Shown piece after piece: positions 1-9,064 of a DNA stretch of 64,000 nt (the first letter of the stretch is position 1; each line of letters starts with the position of its first letter). The stretch spans positions 1 through 64,000 of the forward strand of contig JAAYUC010000016.1 in the NCBI GenBank assembly GCA_012517865.1, given 5' to 3'. A model generated the notes under the pieces. That model ran no database searches. It was not told the origin of the DNA and worked only from the letters and a program-made list of their open reading frames with translations. The position numbers and the translations under genes are program-made. This DNA is from Chloroflexota bacterium (lineage in GTDB: Bacteria > Chloroflexota > Anaerolineae > Anaerolineales > Anaerolineaceae).

Positions 1-248
1 TCCAATTGAAGCGAGTTCTTGAAGGCTGCTGGTAAATCCGGATCCACGCGCAGAAAAACCGCTTCAGGCGTCGGTGTACGGGTTGGCGCCAAAGTTGTGG
101 TTGCTGTGGGCAGCGAGGTTGTTGTCGGGGCGGTGGTCTGGGTCGGCTCAACCGTCGGGGCGGATGTTCCAGGCACGCAGGCTGAGATAAGCACAACCGC
201 CAGCAAAGCGCGCACGATGCCCAAGAAAGCTTTTTCAGGAGACTTCAT
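1..248 (-). CDS. Lipoprotein with T/P-rich linker, N-terminal part only (runs off window start)
   Basis: Minus-strand reading from ATG at 248: MKSPEKAFLGIVRALLAVVLISACVPGTSAPTVEPTQTTAPTTTSLPTATTTLAPTRTPTPEAVFLRVDPDLPAAFKNSLQL...; lipobox LISAC, upstream GAGGT SD; no stop before position 1; absent from supplied ORF track. Confidence 0.75.
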   Translation of the reverse strand, partial: MKSPEKAFLGIVRALLAVVLISACVPGTSAPTVEPTQTTAPTTTSLPTATTTLAPTRTPTPEAVFLRVDPDLPAAFKNSLQL

Positions 249-418
249 AAAAATAAAAGACCTCTCAGCAGTTGAATCAAGGGCATATTGTAACGCACTA
301 AAGCAGCAGCTGAAACATTCACTTTCAGCACGGATAGTGGTTGTTCCGGAGCGCTTAAATCCCTCGCGTTGCAGCAGCGCGGGGTCTCCGCCTACAGACC
401 CCGCGCGGATATACATTT

Positions 419-3400
419 TTAGCGGCTGAGCCAGGGCAAGTAAATGAATGTTTCCTCAACTGGTTCAGCGAGGCAGCTTTGCACTTTCACATCATCAAGG
501 TACCAACCTTCTGCGCTGCCGCTGCTGCCGCTCCCGAGGCGGAAGCGCACCAGAATGGTTTGCCCGGCGTATTCGCCCAGGTCTGCTACCGTCCAGACCC
601 AATCGGAAACTCCGCACCAGGCAGATTTGCCTGCCAGGGGATTAAACACGCCGCTCCTTACAGTTCCAGTATATGGATTGGTGAGCAATTTTGCACTGCC
701 AAGCTGGGTCCAGCTGCTTCCACCGTTGGTGCTTACTTCCAGGATTGCCCCGTCGTTGCAGACCGAAGGACTGTCAAAGGTCCAGCGGTGCCAGAATGCA
801 AGCGAAAGCGGCAGTTCGTTGACCGGTAGCGTGATAGCCGGAGAAACCAGGCGCTGGTCTGCGATAGCCGTCGGCACTGCGGCTGCCCAGGAGCTGACAG
901 GGGAATGCGCGCGCGCAGTGGAAAGCGCCCAATGGTAAGCGCCTGTGGAACTATCAACCCATCCAGGAGCGCCGTCTTCAAAATCGCTCAGGTAAAGCGT
1001 TTGGGCTGTTGTGCCTGCCGGGCAGTCCCCCGGACCCGGGCGGGTTCTAAAACTAAAAACCTGATTTGCGGTCATCTCACCGCAGGGATTTTCCGCTGTA
1101 ACGCGCCAGTAGTAGCGCGTGTCAGTCTGTAAAGCAACCGGCGGGGTGTATTCTGTGCCGCTGATGCCGTTCTGCATCAGCACCACCTGCGTAAATCCCG
1201 CGTCCATAGCCGCTTCAAGCCGATAGCTGACCGCGCCATCCAACGCCTGCCACGAGAAGCTGGTCCCGGGATCCACATTGGCCGCGCCGTTTGCCGGGGA
1301 TGTCAGCTGCGGACCGCTGCTGAGAGAATTAAAGACATTGACCAGCAAATCCGCCTGATGCGTCAGACTTCCGGAAGTGCCGGTTACCGCAATCGTCTCA
1401 ATTCCGGACAAGGCGCTGCCGTCGCCCGCGAGTGTCAGCACTGTCTGGCCGGGCGGCACAATGGGTCCGGTTGGATTGAAGCTGAGCGCAAATCCTGCCA
1501 GCGGATCCGCTGCTAAAGTAACGGGGTCGTCGAACTGATTAACACTTCCAACAGTGACGGTTACCTCGCTGGTATCTGTGCTGCAGACGGCGATTGCGTC
1601 TGGCTGTAAGGAAAGCGAGAAATCCGGCAGTCTGGGTCCCAGGAGGATTTCAAGGCTGGGGTCGCCAAAAATGTGGTATTCCTCCCAGTAGTACTGGTCC
1701 AGGTCGGTTCCGCTGGCATCCACCGCCATCAGGCCACCGTGTTTCATTTCAGCAACGCTGGGAACAGCGGCGCCGGTCGGGTCCTGATAGAGCAGGTCAA
1801 ATGTTTCCCGCTCGAGAATATCATCTTCGTCCCAGTATGAGTTGTTGCTGGCCGCCGCTATTGTCAGCGCGCCGTTTACAGGTTCAATCACCCAGGTGTC
1901 CGCGAAACTCTCGTCGACGGTAAAATCGCCGGTCACACAGGCATGAGAAGCCACATACGGCACCGCCACGCCGGTCAGATTGCGCACGTTGGTCTGGGTA
2001 AAGCTTGGTCCAGCCCAGCTCGTCTGGCTGCCGTGGCCGCTGTACACCACCATAACGCGGTCGTCGTTAATTGAGTTGGTAACGTTGGTGGTGTTGGCGC
2101 TGTAAGTGATCGCGTACAACTTATCTCCGCCCGGCATCGGGTTGGTCGGGAAAATGCCGGAGTAGCCCTTGGGAAGCGTGTAGGAATCGATGACATAGTT
2201 GTGCGTGGCTTCAGCCACCTGATACCAGCCCGTGTCGCTGGTGGCAAGGAAGGCGGCCTTCTTCACCCAGGCTTCCTGCCCGCTGCGCGCGGCGTAGATC
2301 TGCAACTTTGCCACCATACTTGCAAGCTGAGTGGTGTTTCGTACAGGAAATCGTCCGTAGAATATATCCGGCACGAATTCCGTCTCATTATCCATGGTGA
2401 AGAAATACAGGTCGGTACGGTTAGAGCCGCCGGTTCGGAATTGGTAGTTGGTGATGCTGTCCGCGCCGTTATTGTAGTCCCCAACAAGTAACACATAATC
2501 CGGCGGGTTGGCTCCCAGATACTGGTTTTTGATATAGTTCTTGATGGCCGTGGTTGTGTTGCCCCCAACCGTGCTGATATTCGCCAGACTGACATTGAAA
2601 CCCTGGCTTTGCTTCAGACTCACAAAAGCTGACAGCCCGCTCTCATAGGCATCCGCGGTGATAATCAGATAATTCTCGGGGTTTTTTGGCAGGGTGAGGG
2701 GCCGCCCCTGGTTGTAATTCAGCACCTTGCGGGCATACAACTCGTTAAACCCCTTTGAATTCAGGCGGTCAGCTTCGGCGTAAGTAGCTGCCATATCGCT
2801 TCCTTCCAACTTCAGCCTGAACGTAATGTGTGAGAAAGTATCTAAGGCTCCAGAGGCCGGCGTGTACTGCACTGGCGCGATTTCCAGCTGGACCACGCGG
2901 TGCCCCCGCACCACATATTCATCAACTACGCGCACCAATTCTCCGGGATAAGCTTTTTGGAGCGCGTAAACCTGCTCATCCGGCGGAACAGCGCCCTGGG
3001 CTTCCGCGCATTTGGACTGCGAAGGCTGGCGGGGGGCGATGACGTCTTCCAGCCCTAAATTCGCGAGCGAAGTGGATTTGCTCGTCGCTGAAAGGATTTC
3101 CACGCTCACCTGTGCGCCAAAAGGTACTTCCACATCCCGCAAAATGACAGGCAGCGCCGGGGCCGCGATTTCTGCGGACTTGCCAAAGCCTTCCCCGCTC
3201 AGGTTCAGGTAGGTCTGACCGTCAATATTAACCGGGGTGATGCCAACACCGTCTGCATCAACGCTTATTGTGATGCTCTGCGCGTCCGCCTGCAACAGCG
3301 TAACTTCCGGCGCGCCGCGGTTTTCACTGCTTCCAAAGGCCAGCCAATCCGCCGCGCTGCTCTGTGCCCGCGCGGCGCTCGCCAAACCGCTCAGTAGCAG

Positions 3401-3460
3401 CATCAGGCAAAAACAAACAATTGCTGAACGCAAGAAAATCGGTGTTGGTTTATGGTTCAT
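419..3460 (-). CDS. Secreted C25 (gingipain-type) cysteine peptidase with Ig/FN3-like C-terminal domains
   Basis: Signal peptide; YSGHGSQTSW (catalytic His) and VASHACVTGDF (catalytic Cys) motifs; C-terminal IYLPWLSR tail; SD AAAGGA. Confidence 0.85.
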   Translation of the reverse strand: MNHKPTPIFLRSAIVCFCLMLLLSGLASAARAQSSAADWLAFGSSENRGAPEVTLLQADAQSITISVDADGVGITPVNIDGQTYLNLSGEGFGKSAEIAAPALPVILRDVEVPFGAQVSVEILSATSKSTSLANLGLEDVIAPRQPSQSKCAEAQGAVPPDEQVYALQKAYPGELVRVVDEYVVRGHRVVQLEIAPVQYTPASGALDTFSHITFRLKLEGSDMAATYAEADRLNSKGFNELYARKVLNYNQGRPLTLPKNPENYLIITADAYESGLSAFVSLKQSQGFNVSLANISTVGGNTTTAIKNYIKNQYLGANPPDYVLLVGDYNNGADSITNYQFRTGGSNRTDLYFFTMDNETEFVPDIFYGRFPVRNTTQLASMVAKLQIYAARSGQEAWVKKAAFLATSDTGWYQVAEATHNYVIDSYTLPKGYSGIFPTNPMPGGDKLYAITYSANTTNVTNSINDDRVMVVYSGHGSQTSWAGPSFTQTNVRNLTGVAVPYVASHACVTGDFTVDESFADTWVIEPVNGALTIAAASNNSYWDEDDILERETFDLLYQDPTGAAVPSVAEMKHGGLMAVDASGTDLDQYYWEEYHIFGDPSLEILLGPRLPDFSLSLQPDAIAVCSTDTSEVTVTVGSVNQFDDPVTLAADPLAGFALSFNPTGPIVPPGQTVLTLAGDGSALSGIETIAVTGTSGSLTHQADLLVNVFNSLSSGPQLTSPANGAANVDPGTSFSWQALDGAVSYRLEAAMDAGFTQVVLMQNGISGTEYTPPVALQTDTRYYWRVTAENPCGEMTANQVFSFRTRPGPGDCPAGTTAQTLYLSDFEDGAPGWVDSSTGAYHWALSTARAHSPVSSWAAAVPTAIADQRLVSPAITLPVNELPLSLAFWHRWTFDSPSVCNDGAILEVSTNGGSSWTQLGSAKLLTNPYTGTVRSGVFNPLAGKSAWCGVSDWVWTVADLGEYAGQTILVRFRLGSGSSGSAEGWYLDDVKVQSCLAEPVEETFIYLPWLSR

Positions 3461-3716
3461 GGGAACATCCTTTCAATAAAGGAAAACGGGAATAAGGCAT
3501 TTTACCATTCCCAACCGAATTCCATACGATTCCGGCACAAAAGTCGCCCCTATCAAAAATTCATGAAGTTAGGCCACTATTATTACTTTTCTCCCAACAG
3601 GAAAAATTCCGAGAGGTTGATTTCCAAGCGGTGAACACAAGATTTTACGAAGCAACGCGATTTCAATGCCGTAAATCCTCGTTGACTTTTCGTCTTATTC
3701 CCTCTAAACTTATGCC

Positions 3717-5240
3717 ATGCTCGCACACGTGTTCTCCTGCGCGGTAATCGGCTTGGACGGGGTCATCATCGACATAGAAGTCGATTTTGGGCAGGGCTTG
3801 CCACACATGGCTATCGTTGGCCTGCCGGACGAAGCCGTGAAAGAAAGCCGCGAGCGGGTTTACTCCGCCATCAAGAACGCCGACCTCGCTTATCCCCGCA
3901 AAGCGCTGACAGTCAATCTCGCCCCGGCGTCCGTGCGCAAGGAAGGGCCTTCGTTCGACCTGCCCATTGCCCTGGGCGTGCTGATAGCCGGCGAACAGGT
4001 CAGCCAGGAGCAGATTGAGGGCGCGCTGGTCATCGGGGAACTTTCGCTGGACGGCTCCGTGCGGCACGTGCGCGGTATGCTGGCGGTCGCGGCAGCCGCG
4101 AAGCAGGCTGGTTTTACGACCCTCTACGTGCCGGCCGAGGACGCGCCTGAAGCCGCGCTGATACCGGATATCGCAGTCATTCCTGTTTCCACTTTGTCAG
4201 AACTGTACCAGCACCTGACCGGAGAAAGACTCATCAGCCCGGCCGCCCCGGTTCCTTTTTCCCCGCAGTTCATTCCTTCAGCAGAAACAGATTTTTCCGA
4301 AATAAAAGGGCAGGAACACGTCAAACGCGCCCTGGAAGTGGCAGCTGCCGGCAATCACAATGTGCTCATGTCCGGCCCTCCCGGCGCCGGCAAAACCCTG
4401 CTTGCCCGGGCGATAAACTCCATTCTGCCTCAGCTTACGCTGGAAGAGGCGCTGGAAGTCACGCGCATTTATTCCATTTGCGATATGCTGCCGGCAAACA
4501 CCCCGCTGATGCAGACGCGCCCATTCCGCGCCCCACACCACACCATCAGCCACGCCGGACTGGTAGGCGGGGGCAACCTGCCGCACCCGGGCGAAATTTC
4601 TCTGGCGCACCGCGGCGTGCTCTTTCTGGACGAATTGCCAGAATTCGGACAGCGCATCCTGGAAGTCTTGCGGCAGCCCATCGAAGATAAACGCGTCACC
4701 ATCAGCCGCGCCAACGGCACGCTCACATTCCCAGCCAATTTCATGCTCATCGGTGCGATGAACCCTTGCCCTTGCGGTTATTATGGCGATACCCTCAAGC
4801 AGTGTACCTGCGCGCCCGGGGCCATCACAACCTACCAAAAACGCATTTCCGGTCCGCTTTTGGACCGCATCGATATGTTGATTCACGTTCCGCGCGTGGA
4901 TTACCAGAAGTTGAGCACAGCGCGCCAGGGTGAGAGTTCAGCGGCAATCCGGGAGCGCGTGGAATTTGCCCGCAAACGCCAAAGCGAGCGCTTCGCGGGA
5001 ACCGCGCTGTTTTCAAACGCGGACATGAGCCCCGCAGAACTGCGCCGTTTTTGTATGCTGGACGCTCCCTCCCAGTCCCTGATGCAGTCTGCTATGCGCC
5101 AGCTGCAGCTTACAGCCAGGGGTTACCACCGCGTGCTGAAACTCGCGCGCACCATCGCCGACCTGGCGGACAGCGCTGATATCAAGCAGGTTCATTTAGC
5201 CGAAGCGCTGCAGTACCGCGCCAAAGAGTTTGAGTTTTAG
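3717..5240 (+). CDS. comM: YifB/ComM family Mg-chelatase-like AAA ATPase
   Basis: N-terminal MLAHVFSCAVIGLDGVIIDIEVDFGQGLPHMAIVGLPD, Walker A GPPGAGKT, MNPCPCGYYGD motif. Confidence 0.93.
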   Translation: MLAHVFSCAVIGLDGVIIDIEVDFGQGLPHMAIVGLPDEAVKESRERVYSAIKNADLAYPRKALTVNLAPASVRKEGPSFDLPIALGVLIAGEQVSQEQIEGALVIGELSLDGSVRHVRGMLAVAAAAKQAGFTTLYVPAEDAPEAALIPDIAVIPVSTLSELYQHLTGERLISPAAPVPFSPQFIPSAETDFSEIKGQEHVKRALEVAAAGNHNVLMSGPPGAGKTLLARAINSILPQLTLEEALEVTRIYSICDMLPANTPLMQTRPFRAPHHTISHAGLVGGGNLPHPGEISLAHRGVLFLDELPEFGQRILEVLRQPIEDKRVTISRANGTLTFPANFMLIGAMNPCPCGYYGDTLKQCTCAPGAITTYQKRISGPLLDRIDMLIHVPRVDYQKLSTARQGESSAAIRERVEFARKRQSERFAGTALFSNADMSPAELRRFCMLDAPSQSLMQSAMRQLQLTARGYHRVLKLARTIADLADSADIKQVHLAEALQYRAKEFEF

Positions 5241-5328
5241 AACAAGCCAGTTTTCGCCTGCCCGTCGATAGGTTTCCCGGGTTCGCAGGCTATTAGGCAG
5301 CCAACAAAACGCCAATTCAGGAGAAGCA

Positions 5329-6246
5329 ATGAGAACAATTCAATTAGGAAGTTCAGGACTGCAGGTTCCAGTGGTCGGCGTGGGATGCATGCGCATCCAA
5401 ACGCTTTCGCCTGCCGAAGCGGAAAGGTTTGTGCAGGCAGCGCTCGAATTGGGAGCCAACTTCTTTGACCACGCTGATATCTACGGTGGGGGCGCCTGTG
5501 AGGAAATGTTTGCTGAAGCTGTTCACATGAGCCCGTCCGTTCGGGAGACTCTGTTATTGCAGTCGAAGGTCGGCATTCGCGCCGGCATGTATGACTTTTC
5601 GAAGGAACACATCCTTTCAGCCGTGGAGGGCTGCCTGACGCGCCTGAAAACCGAATATCTGGACGTTTTGCTGCTGCACCGCCCCGACGCTCTGGTAGAG
5701 CCGGAGGAAGTGGCGGAGGCCTTTAATATTTTAGAATCAACAGGAAAAGTGCGGTTATTCGGAGTGTCCAACCACAAACCGATGCAAATCGCTCTGCTGA
5801 AAAAATTTGTCCGCCAGCCGTTACATGTCAATCAGCTTCAGCTCAGCATCGCCCACGCCGCGCTGATTTCCAATGGATTGCATGTGAACACCAGCGAGGA
5901 TGCCGCGCTGGACCGAGACGGCAGCGTGCTGGATTACTGCCGCCTGCACGATATCACTATTCAACCCTGGTCGCCCTTTCAGCACGGCTTTTTTGGCGGC
6001 GTATTTGTCAACAATCCAGATTTTCCTGAATTGAATGCCTGCTTAAACCAGCTTGCTGAGAAGTACAAGGTTAGCAGCACAACCATCGCGCTGGCCTGGC
6101 TGCTGCGCCACCCCGCCAGGATGCAGCCAATCGTGGGCACAATGAACCCCGCCCGCCTGAAAGAATGCGCGCAGGCCTCAGAAATTACCCTTAGCCGGCA
6201 GGAGTGGTACAGCATCTACCGCGCGGCAGGGAATACACTGCCCTGA
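5329..6246 (+). CDS. Aldo/keto reductase
   Basis: MRTIQLGSSGLQVPVVGVGCMRI, FFDHADIYGGG, LLLHRPD, SNHKPMQI motifs; SD AGGAGAA. Confidence 0.88.
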   Translation: MRTIQLGSSGLQVPVVGVGCMRIQTLSPAEAERFVQAALELGANFFDHADIYGGGACEEMFAEAVHMSPSVRETLLLQSKVGIRAGMYDFSKEHILSAVEGCLTRLKTEYLDVLLLHRPDALVEPEEVAEAFNILESTGKVRLFGVSNHKPMQIALLKKFVRQPLHVNQLQLSIAHAALISNGLHVNTSEDAALDRDGSVLDYCRLHDITIQPWSPFQHGFFGGVFVNNPDFPELNACLNQLAEKYKVSSTTIALAWLLRHPARMQPIVGTMNPARLKECAQASEITLSRQEWYSIYRAAGNTLP

Positions 6247-6276
6247 TTTAGTCTGTTGGTCTGATCCTTACACGAA

Positions 6277-6311
6277 AGCGCCAGGCAAATGTTTTACCTG
6301 GCGCTGCGTTT
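6277..6311 (+). terminator. Hairpin terminator downstream of aldo/keto reductase
   Basis: AGCGCCAGG...CCTGGCGCT perfect 9-bp stem; weak T tract. Confidence 0.5.
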
Positions 6312-6373
6312 GCTTATCTAACTCTGGTTCAAAGGGCAAATCGTCTGTGTTCCCCAAAAGGGTCGGGAAAAAG

Positions 6374-7069
6374 TCATATCAGTGGGGTGTCATCTTTTCT
6401 TCCCTCAGGTCCGCTAGAAGAAACAGCCTCAATCTTTTTTTCAGAAATCGGATTTGCCTTTTCGTCTTCGTCATCGTCATCGTCGTCATCAACTTTCTGA
6501 GACTTTGGAATGACGTATAGCGTGCGCGCAGATGGCAACACAAGCAATATGATGACGGCAACTGCTAGCAAAACCTTCAGCACTGACACGACTATGCCAG
6601 GCCAACCAAAAACCCGAAAGAGGCCTAATACACCGCTGACCAACAAGACTGCAGCAACAATTATTGCCATAATTGCGCCCCACTTCTTGGAATTAAAGAT
6701 TCCGAGAGCAGCAATGATAGCTGCCACCAGGGCAACGATATAAATGGCAAAACTCAACCAACCGAAGGGAGCAAAACCGCCCAGCATTATCTTTCCGTTA
6801 GGAAAGTTTCCGTTAGTGGGAGGCAGCCCACGGAAATCCTCGCGATTAATCTCACCTTGTGGAGGGGTCTGTCCTGTTCCAGGCTTCAGGTCATCAGGCG
6901 GTTGTGGTCTTTCACCACTTACATCCTCTCCCTGCATAGGTACAAAGCCGGCTCCTGCACCAGGCTTCATTCTGAATGACGAATACGCGGCATACCCCGT
7001 ACTGAGCAGCGCCAGCAGCAGCAGACAGATGCCTGCACAAGTTAGTAGTGAGTGTTTCTTTACTTTCAT
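6374..7069 (-). CDS. Small membrane protein with poly-acidic tail
   Basis: Start re-set to MKVKKHSLL (7069) to avoid overlapping the ABC permease, SD TCAGGAGAAT; multiple TM segments; DDDDDDDEDE tract. Confidence 0.65.
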   Translation of the reverse strand: MKVKKHSLLTCAGICLLLLALLSTGYAAYSSFRMKPGAGAGFVPMQGEDVSGERPQPPDDLKPGTGQTPPQGEINREDFRGLPPTNGNFPNGKIMLGGFAPFGWLSFAIYIVALVAAIIAALGIFNSKKWGAIMAIIVAAVLLVSGVLGLFRVFGWPGIVVSVLKVLLAVAVIILLVLPSARTLYVIPKSQKVDDDDDDDEDEKANPISEKKIEAVSSSGPEGRKDDTPLI

Positions 7070-7082
7070 TATTCTCCTGACT

Positions 7083-8294
7083 TTATTCATAGCGTAAAGC
7101 CTCAACAGGCCGCAAGCTTGCCGCCTGGTAAGCTGGATAAATCCCGAACACGACACCAACCAATGTTGCCATCGCGACGGATATCAAAACCACTTTCGGT
7201 GTTACCGTTGCAGTCAGCAATCCGCTGGCGGAAACGCCCCAGGCAATCCCCCAGCCTACAAGCACACCAAGCAAACCTCCCAGGAGTGATAGTGTTAGAG
7301 TTTCCACAAGGAATTGGAATAATATCACCCCACGCGTTGCGCCCACTGCCTTGCGAAGGCCGATTTCCCGCGTGCGTTCTCGCACAGAGACCAGCGTGAT
7401 ATTCATGATCCCAATCCCTCCTACCAAGAGGGAGATGCCAGCGATTGCCCCTAACAATGTGGTCAGGGTACTTCTGATACTGTTAAGGGATTCAAGCATC
7501 TGTGATTGAGAACTTACTGAAAAGGGCAGATCATCCGTGAGTTTTTGCCCGTGTTCCCGGCGAAGGATGAATTCGATGCGGGGAATCAGGGTATCCACGC
7601 TCTCCGCGTCGTGGGCAGAAAGTTCGATGGAGGACAAGGTGAACTGACCCTTATATCTGGCCTGTGCCCCAAAAACCAGGCTGTAACCAGTTTGTAAAGG
7701 AATAAGAACCTGGTCATCATTGCTGCCTTTTTCCTCCAGAACTCCTACCACCTTATAGACTTTTCCATTGATTTTTATTTCACGATTTATCGGGTTTAAT
7801 CCCGCAAATAAATCCTCGGCGGAACTGGAGCCCAACACCACAACACGAGATTTTCCCAAGTTATCTTCCTCAGATATGAATCGCCCTTTAGCCAAGGAGT
7901 AAGCATTAACATCAAGATAGCACGGTGTAACACCCCGGACTGACGCGCTTGCGCTGCGGTCACCGTTCATCACGCTGGCAACCCCCTGGTAGTATGGGGC
8001 AATTTCCGCTTCCTCGCCCAGGTCTTCGAGGAGAGCTTCGTAGTCGCTGTACAAGAGCGTTTCGGATTGCCCCCCGAACATGAATTGAAAAGAACGCCCT
8101 CCCGAGACGGTTATTAGATTGGTTCCCATCCCTTCCACACGGCTTGTGATACCGCTGGTTGCTCCCTGACCAGCTGCCATCAGAGCGACTACCGCAGCAA
8201 CACCGATGATAATTCCTAGCATGGTCAGGCCTGAGCGCAGCTTGTTCGTGCCGATCGCGCGGAAAGCGATTCGAAGAGTTTCAATGATGCTCAT
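7083..8294 (-). CDS. MacB-type ABC transporter permease
   Basis: MSIIETLRIAFRAIGTNKLRSGLTMLGIIIGVAAVVALMA; C-terminal FtsX-like TM block ERTREIGLRKAVGA. Confidence 0.92.
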   Translation of the reverse strand: MSIIETLRIAFRAIGTNKLRSGLTMLGIIIGVAAVVALMAAGQGATSGITSRVEGMGTNLITVSGGRSFQFMFGGQSETLLYSDYEALLEDLGEEAEIAPYYQGVASVMNGDRSASASVRGVTPCYLDVNAYSLAKGRFISEEDNLGKSRVVVLGSSSAEDLFAGLNPINREIKINGKVYKVVGVLEEKGSNDDQVLIPLQTGYSLVFGAQARYKGQFTLSSIELSAHDAESVDTLIPRIEFILRREHGQKLTDDLPFSVSSQSQMLESLNSIRSTLTTLLGAIAGISLLVGGIGIMNITLVSVRERTREIGLRKAVGATRGVILFQFLVETLTLSLLGGLLGVLVGWGIAWGVSASGLLTATVTPKVVLISVAMATLVGVVFGIYPAYQAASLRPVEALRYE

Positions 8295-9055
8295 GCATCC
8301 TCCTCATCATTCTCTACTGTCCCCCAATGGGTAGTCATCAAATCGTCTGGTCGAGGCGTGCCTGCATCAAAGGGATCTGCGACAAGTTCATCGCTAACAA
8401 TTCTTCCGTCCACCAATTGGATGATGCGATTGGTGTGCCGCGCGATAAAAGGATCATGTGTTACATATACAACTGTCTGCCCGTTTTCCCGATTGAGCTT
8501 TTGGAATATCCTCATGACTTCATCACCCCTTTGTGTATCCAGGTTTCCAGTAGGTTCATCGGCCAACAAGATGGTTGGCTTGTTTACCAAAGCCCGGGCA
8601 ATTGCAACACGCTGCTGCTCTCCGCCTGAAAGCTGATTGGGATGACTTCTGGCGCGGTCCGATAATCCAACTGCTGCCAACGCTTCCATCGCATTCTGCA
8701 GCCGCATTTTAGGCCTGACGCCGCTGTAATACATAGGCAGCATGACATTCTCCAGGGCAGTAGTCCGCGGCAGCAAATTAAATTGCTGAAAAACAAAACC
8801 TATTTTTTCACGGCGAATTGCTGCCAGTTGATTTTCGTTTAAACCCTCAACTGGCTTTCCGTCAATAAGGTACACGCCTTTGCTGGGCACGTCCAGACAT
8901 CCAAGAATGGACAGCAATGTACTCTTTCCAGAGCCTGAAGGTCCGATGATCGCCACCATTTCGCCATCCTGAATCTTCAGGCTTACTTTACGCAAGGCGC
9001 GCACCTTGATATCTCCCAGCCTGTAAGTTTTGGATATTTCTTGCGTTTCTATCAT
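8291..9055 (-). CDS. ABC transporter ATP-binding protein (MacB/LolD type)
   Basis: Walker A GPSGSGKST, signature LSGGEQQRVAIARAL, Walker B ILLADEPTGNLD. Confidence 0.95.
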   Translation of the reverse strand: MIETQEISKTYRLGDIKVRALRKVSLKIQDGEMVAIIGPSGSGKSTLLSILGCLDVPSKGVYLIDGKPVEGLNENQLAAIRREKIGFVFQQFNLLPRTTALENVMLPMYYSGVRPKMRLQNAMEALAAVGLSDRARSHPNQLSGGEQQRVAIARALVNKPTILLADEPTGNLDTQRGDEVMRIFQKLNRENGQTVVYVTHDPFIARHTNRIIQLVDGRIVSDELVADPFDAGTPRPDDLMTTHWGTVENDEEDA

Positions 9056-9064
9056 GGAACACCT

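Noticed and set aside
19-429. 136-aa plus-strand ORF at window start
   Set aside because: Antisense to a well-supported lipoprotein start on the minus strand; composition is the shadow of a T/P-rich linker.
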